Below, piece after piece: positions 56,764 to 64,000 of a DNA stretch of 64,000 nt. The stretch comes from Rehmannia glutinosa (lineage: Eukaryota; Streptophyta; Magnoliopsida; Lamiales; Orobanchaceae): contig CM071930.1 in NCBI GenBank assembly GCA_016081115.2, positions 8,351,419-8,415,418 on the forward strand. Reading direction: 5' to 3'. The position numbers and the translations under genes are program-made. Every line of letters starts with the position of its first letter. The first letter of the stretch is position 1. The notes under the pieces were generated by a model. It saw only the letters and a program-made list of their open reading frames with translations. It was not told where the DNA came from and did not search any database.

Positions 56764-57245
56764 CCACGAAATAGCTCTAATATTGGACAAATTATTTATT
56801 TTATTTTTATTTGTCTACAGTAAAGGTAATTAAGACTCCAAGAAGCAATTAAATTTAGATAGTTCAAGTAATTGCAACTTCATTTGTGTTAAAAACTAAA
56901 TTATGTTCTCTTTTGGCTAGAATTTCATTTGTGTAATTATCGTTCCTGTTTCGATATGTCGGCAAGGCCGATAAACCTTTTGGAGATTGACTTTAGTTAG
57001 GATTAAATATAGATTAATTGTCAAGTTGTTAATTATTATTATTAGATACCTTTATAAACATTACGAATAAAAAAAAATCCTAAACAATTAAGGATTTTAG
57101 GGGTTTTATTAGTGGTCTAGCTTAAGTCCCCAAAAGTTTCCACAATATAATAAGAAAAACATCGCGTATGCAAGAACAACATTATGTTTATTTAAATATT
57201 GGTTCTTCATGTATATTCTTACAACTTAGAAGCATCTAGTAGAAA

Positions 57246-57442
57246 TCCCAGGGGTTGGCCTGGTGGCTGAGGGGTTACAATTGCAACCCTGAGGTCTTAG
57301 GTTCGATTCCTGACTACCGCGGAGTTTTGGGGTTGGGTTTGTCTCTTCTCCCCTGAGATTAGGACCATTCCTGGGAAGGACGGATGTCCCATAGGCCGAA
57401 GGCAGTATGGGGATACTCTGGGACGACAAAAAAAAAAAAAAA
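57246..57442 (+). mobile_element. tRNA-derived SINE with 18-bp perfect target duplication
   Basis: GGTTGGCCTGGTGGCTGAGG near the start resembles a tRNA A box and GGTTCGATTCC at 57300-57310 is an exact B box, the two internal Pol III promoter elements. A non-tRNA body follows and then a run of about 16 A. The flanks AGAAGCATCTAGTAGAAA (57228-57245 and 57443-57460) are identical. The clean duplication and pure tail suggest recent insertion through LINE enzymes. Confidence 0.92.
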
Positions 57443-57529
57443 AGAAGCATCTAGTAGAAAAATATATATATTGTCTTGTCCTACATAATTAATTATGGTT
57501 CTTCGCGTATATTCTTCCAACGTTGAAGT

Positions 57530-58266
57530 ATCTTTGTAGAAAAATACGTACTCTTGTCGTCATTACCTTCACTTGCCTTAACTTGTCTTATTTTTTAAAA
57601 TTTAATTTCCCTAGTGGAAGGATTATTCTACATGTCATTGTAAGAAATAAAAACACAAAAATTGTTTTAATTATTTTCTCAAGTGGTGTGTTACATAATA
57701 TTTTAATTAACTAGTCTGCAATAAGTACAACGAATATAATTAAAGTATAGAGTATATTGATATTATTTATTAAATATTATATTATCCACTTCATTTTTCA
57801 ATACATTTATGCAATACAATAATGAGTTTTGATGTGGGTCATATTATAAGCAAATTTCAAGATTATTATACAAAAAAATCTGATAAATTCTTTGATGCCC
57901 AAAAGGCCAAAACTTTGGGATATCATAATTCTCATGAAACAGAAAAATCATGGGTTGTTAATATACTTACCTTGATCCATGTCTTTGATAGTTTAGAGAT
58001 TTATAAAACTAATTTTCTTCCCCTTTGCCTTTTCTTTTCTTTCTTCTTGATGGCTTGAAGAACTTTTTTTTCTCTCTTTTTGTCGTTCTCTAATTTTATC
58101 AAAAAGATGAGTTATATTTTGTACATTTTTAATAGGCAGAGGAAGAGAGTTATTCTAACTCCCGGTTTTAACTTCTTTTAACTACTCTTAACCATCAAAG
58201 ATGGTATTTAATATTAAAACCTACACTTCAACTAAGATGGGTCATTTAATGGAATTTATTCCAACA
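57530..58266 (-). repeat. 3' LTR region of the minus-strand Copia element, far end unresolved
   Basis: On the minus strand a polypurine tract AAGTGGGAGAAA (58279-58268) is followed directly by TGTTGGAATAAATTCC (from 58266), a typical Copia LTR start. A T-rich region and a poly-A signal-like area follow. I could not fix the end; 57530 is a placeholder near the SINE flank. Confidence 0.5.
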
Positions 58267-58605
58267 TTTCTCCCACTTGGCCTATATTAGGACTTGGAGA
58301 TTTAATATCAACTTTAAGTGCGCATAATTAAATCCACCATAATGTCAAACCGACTTGTTCTTAATTAAGTTAAAACTGATTGGATCATGGCGGTCACACA
58401 TCTTTTATTCGACATGATTGCTTCCATGTATCACAATATCAGTCCAACTTAATATTATCCTTAATGAGGTCAATCGTAAGCCTCAACTATATAGTCTTAA
58501 ACAAAGAATGATCCTGTTATTACAACATAATAATAATGTATACAAGCAAAAATACAACTATAATGAGCCTAGAGTGTCATAACATAAGGAGCAAACAATT
58601 GTTAC

Positions 58606-60630
58606 TTATATATACACATACACTACAATTATGCTACCCATCCTTTTGACATGGCCAGAAAATGTCTTAGACGGTAATCCCTTAGTTAACAGATCCACTG
58701 CCATTAGATCAGTGCTAATATGCTCAATAGACACTCTATGTTTCTGCACTTCTTCTTTAATAGCTAAGTACTTTAATTCCACGTGTTTAGCACCTTTAGA
58801 GTACTTGTCGTTCTTTGAGAAGAACACAACTGCAGAATTATCACAATAAATTCTCAGCGACTTGGCTATATAGTCAATAACCCCAAGTCTCGAGATAAAG
58901 TTCTGCAACCACAATCCATGAACAGTGGCCTCAAAGCATGCTACAAAGTTAGTTTCCATAGTGGATGCAATAACGACAGACTGATTTCCACTTCTCCATG
59001 ATATCGCCCCTCCAGGTAAAAGGAACAAATAACTGAATATAGACTTCCTCGTGTCAACATACCCGACATAATGAATCGGAATAACCTATTACTTCGAGAT
59101 GATTAGACCTCTTGTACGTAAGCATGTGTTCTTTGGTGCATGTAAATATCGAAGAACTTTCTTTGCAGCCTTCCAGTGGTCCATATCGGGATTACTTTGA
59201 TATTGGCCTAACATTCCAACAACAAAATTGATATCCGATCGATTACAAGTTTGAACATACATCAAACTCCCAACCTCTGAAGCATAAGTAACTGAATTCA
59301 TTTCTTTTCGTTCCAAATTATTCTTGGGACATTGCATTTGACTGAATTCCCCCCTTATATATTGGAACTATCCCTGCAAAATATTTTCCATTTTGAATCT
59401 CTCTAAAATCTTATTGATATAAACTTTCTGAGATAATCCCAACATTCTTTGTGATCTGTCACAAAATATTTCTATTCCTATCACATAGGATGCCTCACCT
59501 AAATCTTTCATTTCAAAATTCTTAAAGAGAAACTTATTTACATCACGTAACAACCGACATCATTAGCAACAAGTAAAATGTCATCAACATATAGGACTAA
59601 TATTATAAACTTGCTCCTACTGACTTGATTTCTTTAATTTACATACCAAATTTTCTTTTTCTGTGGTTATAAACTCTTCCGATTGATCTCTTCTAAATAA
59701 CCATTTAGAAAAGCAGTTTTAACATCCATTTGGTGAAGCTCAAATCATAATGAGCCATCAAAAGGCCATAACAAATCTTAAAGAGTCCTTCTTTGGCACC
59801 GGAGAGAAGGTCTCTCTATAGTCAATGCCATCTTTCTGAGTATAACCTTTAGCAATGAGTCTGACTTTATACATTTCAATGTTTCCATTCGAGTCACGTT
59901 TGGTTTTAAAAACCCATTTACAGCCAACTCGTTTGGAACTTTCAAGTAACTCAACTAAGTCCCAGACTTTATTGTCATACATTGATTTAAGCTCTTCTTT
60001 CATGGCATAGTACCACTTTTCAGAATTATTACAATTCATTGCTTGTCTGAATGAGATCGGGTCCTCATCAATGTTTAAGTCATATCCATGCTCAAGAGTA
60101 TACACCATACAGTCATCAGAAACATCAGGCTATACAGACCATCTTAAAGCTATTTCCTCTTGTGGTTCATTAATCTCATGCTCAACTATAATCGGTTCAT
60201 CTATCACATTTTATTCGGGTTTTGAATATTGACTTGTTGTTCTGGTATGTTGTGTGACGATGACACAATAACAGGAACAACAACTTTAGAAGAAACATCG
60301 GGTGAAGAAGTTTCAACCCAAATTTCCTGAAGTTCTACTTTTTGTGGTTTTCTACTCCCACTGATTAAGCTATTCTCAATGAACCGAGCATTACCTGACT
60401 CGACTATTCTCGCACTATGGTTAGGACAATAAAACATATACCCCTTAGAATTTTCAGGATATCCAATAAAATAACCACTGATAGTCCTAGTATCAAGCTT
60501 ATTTTCATGTGGATTATACAATTTTACTTCTGCTGGACAACCCTAGACATGAAGATATCTCAAACTGGGTTTCCTGTCAGTCCACAATTCATAAGGAGTC
60601 TTAGAAACTGCCTTACTGGTGCTGTTGCAT
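58606..60630 (-). pseudogene. Copia pol: integrase C-terminus, reverse transcriptase, RNase H
   Basis: On the minus strand, from 60630 downwards: KTPYELWTDRKPSLRYLH and YNPHENKLDTRTISGYFIGYPENSKGYMFY (end of integrase). RT follows: CKWVFKTKRDSNGNIEMYKVRLIAKGYTQKDGIDYRETFSPV (about 59920-59770), LYVDDILLVAND with the catalytic YVDD at 59591-59580, and MKDLGEASYVIGIEI. RNase H then runs through SLMYVQTCNRSDI, STMETNFVACFEATV, IYCDNSAVVFFSKN, KHVELKY and a LLTKGLPSKTF tail. The wording is that of a common plant Copia lineage. Several stops and shifts (for example near 60545 and 59550) make it non-functional. The integrase core, gag and 5' LTR are absent because the sequence passes into an Athila derivative at about 60630. 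Confidence 0.88.
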
Positions 60631-60639
60631 GCTCTCCTC

Positions 60640-61919
60640 AAGAGCATAGAGTCTATCCTAATAATCATGTCTTCCACGCTCCTCACCTAGGTGGGATCTC
60701 TCTGGAATGTCGGGCCTCCCTTGTGGGAAGCCATGCTCGAATCCTCCCTGCTGAAAGCCCTGGTCAAGCCCCTCTCTTGCCAATCATATTCCCTTGCCTC
60801 CATCACCAAATCCTCTTCATCGGGTAACCCTGCTACCCTTCTCCTTTTCCTTGCAGTCAGGCCTTCCATTACTCTGATGTGTGCCTCAGAGTTCATGAGC
60901 CAATTACTTTCGTTATCCACCATAGCTGTGAGCTGCGGGTTAGGAAGGGGAAAGCCAGTCCGACCTTTTGTTGAAAACAGAGGATGTTCTCCTCATCTGT
61001 TATGATCTTCATGGTGCGGAGGGCGTTCATGTTGATGCTCCGACTGCCCACTATCGGCTCCATTCTATGCATATCAACCCCAAAATGTTGAGTAATGGGG
61101 GTTATCATTTCCCCAATTAGTATTGTCCCCACGTCCTGCTTGGAAATATATACGGCGTGTTCTACAAAGTGAGTCGCCATGTTGTAAGGGTGCGGGTGAG
61201 CATACTCCAAAGTAGGTATATCTCCCGAGCTTGCACGGATTTAGTGTGCAATGAAATCTACTCTAGAAACCTTCAATACCTTGATCTACCCCACCTTGTC
61301 ACCCCCGTTGTTGAGTCGAGCATACACTGAGTGAGCCATTACTTTTTGGATGTAGCGTAAGACGGGGTTTTGGATTGACAAAGGCCTTTGACGTGCGTGC
61401 CGCATATAGGATCGGGCCGGTCTCTGGTGTCTCAACCAACAATTGCCAGAAATCATACTAGCTATAATTCGCTGTGGTCCGGAAAGGGATGTTAGATGGT
61501 ACCCCAAAAATCTCGTTAAGTTGGGCGATAGTGACATGCCTCCACAGGTTGTCTAATCTAAAACGAATTTTCTGAGGCTCATTGTTTGCTCGCATCTCCG
61601 TAACCTCCACGGTGCTTAGGAACTCGAGTGCTAGTGTCTTAAATGTTGGTCATCGCCCTTGCAAGAAGGTGGTCCACCCCACTCGTTCAAACATCTGCCA
61701 AACCTCCTCATGTATCCCAAGAGATCGGGTACAATCATCGTCGGTATATCTTGTTGGCGTGAAAGCACGAGTGATCAACTTGTTCCACCTATCCAGTTCA
61801 TCGTTCTCCGTCAGAGTGAGCCCATAAGCCTCGGGGCTGTCTGGGTGTGGTGGTTGTCGTGCAGCAGCGGCCCCCCATCCTCGTCTACCTCGATTTTGTC
61901 GGTTCTTTGGTTCAGCCAT
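60640..61919 (-). pseudogene. Athila third ORF (ATHILA ORF-1 family), derivative copy
   Basis: An ATG at 61919 starts MAEPKNRQNRGRRGWGAAAA. The frame continues through LTENDELDRWNKLITRAFTPTRYTDDD and MFERVGWTTFLQG (about 61690-61650). Later shifted frames give TVEVTEMRAN, HVTIAQLNEIFGVP (about 61540-61490) and a segment with MEYAHPHPYNMATHFVEHAVYISKQDVGTILIGEMITPI (61210-61090). The end is charged (GLTARKRRRVAGLPDEED). It corresponds to the third ORF at 33885-35215, which shares the position of GGxITPIxxHF, and is better preserved. Function unknown. Confidence 0.7.
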
Positions 61920-61970
61920 ATGTTCGAATGAGTACCTGGCAAAATAATTGTGAGAATACGTACGTGCCAA

Positions 61971-62750
61971 GTATAACTAGAAAACGATGAATTACATACA
62001 ACAATCCAAATACGACATAGTGTCTCATCTCTACAATTTAATCCACAATTAAGCTTCCAAATCCAAATAACAATGTAATTGCAGTGAATCCTAGTCACTA
62101 ACACCCTAAATAATCGAGCTCATGTACAATTCATCAAACAATCAACCACAAACATCCTAATTCAACAACCCACAATGTGTTCGATAAAATGCCCAATAGA
62201 AAAAATCAATCAAAATCATGGTAAAATCATCAAACATGCACCATATAATAACTCTAATCCATAATTCTCAAGAAATTCGAAACAAGAAGTGCAATTCATA
62301 CCTTAAATCTCGAAAATTCGAAAAGCGTTGAAAGTTGAAACCCTAGGTGCTACTTTTACTCAAATCCTCACTTCAAAGCAATTTTAGTTGTGTAAATCTT
62401 GTGGGAGTAGTGTGGGAGGTGATTTGTCAAAGAAATCCAAGTGGTTTATGGAAAACATTTTAGAGAGGTGTTGGCTTGTGTAGTGCTTCGCGCGCGAGAG
62501 AGAGGGAGAGAGAGATTGTGTGAGGCAAATAAGCCCTCTGCGCGTCTTAACCGTGCGGGGTGCTGGGATTTCACTTACTTGTGCGGGTGCCCGCACGGGC
62601 CGTGCGTAAGACGCACGTCCTGCCCGTGTTGGGTACCGCACTCAGCTCCGATTTTTCACTTTTTTTTAGGGAAAGCAAGAAAATCCTATCTTAGAAAAGG
62701 GAAACAAACAAACCAAAAAAACATGGGAAGAAATAAAACAGCAAACCGTT
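61971..62750 (-). other. Leader between Athila parts, with GC palindromes
   Basis: AT-rich upstream of the third ORF. At 62540-62640 lies a cluster of CGTGCGGG, GCCCGCACGGGCC and CGCACGTCC words. A GA run (GAGAGAGAGGGAGAGAGAGA) is at 62496-62515. No gene is supported. Confidence 0.5.
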
Positions 62751-63032
62751 GGGTTGCCTCCCAACAAGCACTAAATTTAACGTCTATAGATTGACGCCTG
62801 TTTTACTCGATCGCGGTTCCAGCAAAGTGATGCGAGTCACTTCTTCATGTCTTTCTCCTTGCCAATTCAACTACCATAAATTCGAGCCTCCTTTGAATGC
62901 CTCTAGCGTAGAAGTCACCCGACGGTCAAATATCGTGTTCTTCTCGTTTGCATCATGCGAGCGACAGTACATGCGTATTTCCGAGTTGCTGGCCCTCATC
63001 GTGTGCATCGCTTTTTCACAATTCAGTACGTC

Positions 63033-64000
63033 CTACATATGATTTATAGCACGCACACAATGACTCGGATTAAAAGTATTAGCACATAAATCGACGACAG
63101 ATAATGATTTACAACTCTCCCTTTTATCATGATGTTTTCCAGCCCTATAGATGGAGAACAACACTTGCTCATCATTAACTCGTAATGTGAGCTCTCCTTT
63201 TTGTACATCTATCAAGGCTCGTGCAGTGGCTAGGAACAGACGCCCGAGAATCAAAGGGACGTCTCGATCTTCCTCCATGTTAAGCACCAAGAAGTCCACT
63301 GGGAATATAAACTTGTCTACTTTCACGAGCATGTCCTCCACGATTCCCTTAGGATATGTGAGTGATCTATCCGCCAGCTGTAAGGTGACCGTGGACGGCT
63401 TCACCTCTCCTAATCCAAGTTTCTTGAAAATGGATAAGGGCATTAAATTAATACTTGCTCCTAAATCGCAAAGTGCTTTATTAAATACAACACCACCAAT
63501 AGCACAAGGGATAGTGAAACTCCCCGGATCTTTGAGCTTCTGTGGTAATTTCCTCTAAATGATCGCGTTGCACTCCTCGGTCAAGTTGACTGTCTCGAAT
63601 TCCGCCAACTTTTTCTTCTTCGACATCACTTCCTTCAAAAACTTCGCATAATTGGGCATATGTTCCAATGCGTCTGTAAAAGGTATGTTAATATGCAGTT
63701 TTTTAAAGATGTCTAAGAATTTCGCAAATTGGGAGTCTAACTTTTTCTTTTTAAAACGTTGAGGGAAAGGAAGTGGTATAGAAAAGTTTGAAAGATTAGA
63801 GTTAGAGAAAGATTTAAGCTTCTCAGTCCCTTTTTGTTCAGTAACATGGTCCTCAACTCCTTCATCGGCCTCAACCTCGCCATTTGCTTCAGTTTCTACC
63901 TCCCCGAGGTTCAGAATTCTCTTTCGGTACTACGCACGACCTGCCTGTGCTCAAGCGCACGGGCCGTGTTCCCCTGCGCCTGTTCAATATTTTCTGGTAT
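63033..64000 (-). pseudogene. Athila-type gag C-terminus and aspartic protease
   Basis: In a nearly continuous minus-strand frame: a linker with LDSQFAKFLDIFKKLHINIPFTDAL and PNYAKFLKEVMSKKKKL (about 63750-63600), a TAG stop at 63557-63555, then DPGSFTIPC and the catalytic DLGAS (63467-63453). INLMPLSIFKKLGLGEVKPST, YPKGIVEDMLVKVDKFIFPVDFLVLN and LILGRLFLATARALIDV follow. The body after the stop is open for about 170 codons and is less damaged than the other Athila. Protease would process the polyprotein. The gag core and LTR lie beyond the window. Confidence 0.85.

Larger units (their letters stand above)
60630..64000 (-). mobile_element. Athila derivative lacking RT and integrase, cut by window edge
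   Basis: Minus-strand order from the right edge: gag C-terminal part and protease (64000-63033), about 230 bp of short junction DNA, the post-integrase phrase with GGGAGGCAACCC (about 62762-62751), a leader containing GC palindromes (62560-62640), then the third ORF (61919 down to about 60640). The roughly 3 kb of RT, RNase H and integrase that sit between these parts in the Athila at 25668-37928 are missing. The left end runs into a Copia fragment without an LTR. Confidence 0.75.

Noticed and set aside
57290..57312. tRNA gene at the B-box match
   Set aside because: The sequence downstream does not form an acceptor stem and continues into a SINE body with poly-A and target duplication.
60417..60827. 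136-residue plus-strand open frame
   Set aside because: It is antisense to the Copia/Athila coding DNA and spans their junction.

Overview
The window is AT-rich nuclear DNA from a flowering plant, very probably a eudicot. The evidence is the repeat content: a Sirevirus-type Copia element, Athila-type Gypsy elements primed by tRNA-Asp, a Cassandra element with a 5S-rRNA-like segment in its LTRs, L1-type LINEs, tRNA-derived SINEs, a Helitron, and many MULE, hAT and CACTA miniatures. I see no convincing intact host gene. Almost every coding stretch is a transposon gene broken by stops and one- or two-base indels. I cannot name the species.

Layout, left to right. 0-1.75 kb: two minus-strand relics, a ZMYM1-like hAT transposase N-terminus and a Copia gag with a CCHC knuckle. 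1.77-12.7 kb: a decayed plus-strand Sirevirus (5' LTR interrupted by a hAT miniature, PBS, gag, protease, integrase, RNase H remnant, no reverse transcriptase, an env-like ORF), then a GC-richer block I do not recognise. 13.15-13.25 kb: assembly gap. 13.25-14.96 kb: LINE ORF1/ORF2 remnant on the minus strand. 15.4-16.3 kb: a foldback MULE with a perfect 9-bp target duplication. 17.7-22 kb: a hAT end, a 658-bp foldback element, a CACTA end, and otherwise AT-rich DNA without genes.

The centrepiece is 24.77-38.18 kb: a Cassandra TRIM flanked by a perfect AATAT duplication, with a full-length 12.26-kb Athila retrotransposon nested in its 3' LTR. The Athila carries LTRs of about 1.67 kb, a tRNA-Asp PBS, gag, protease, RT, RNase H, integrase and a third, Athila-type ORF. 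The Cassandra internal region contains three ~80-bp tandem units, and both LTRs retain 5S-like internal Pol III promoter boxes.

38.2-57.5 kb is a dense mosaic of non-autonomous elements, many with target duplications readable by eye: hAT relics, a MULE miniature abutting a 3.6-kb Helitron, a 5'-truncated LINE, a MULE (49.1-52.5 kb) carrying two solo LTRs, two SINEs, a CACTA miniature and several hAT miniatures. 57.5-60.6 kb holds the 3' half of a minus-strand Copia. 60.6-64 kb holds a minus-strand Athila derivative that keeps gag, protease and the third ORF but lacks RT and integrase; it runs off the right edge.

These genes do not form a host pathway. What the window records is a layered order of insertions (hAT into LTR, Athila into Cassandra, solo LTRs into a MULE) from which relative ages can be read.
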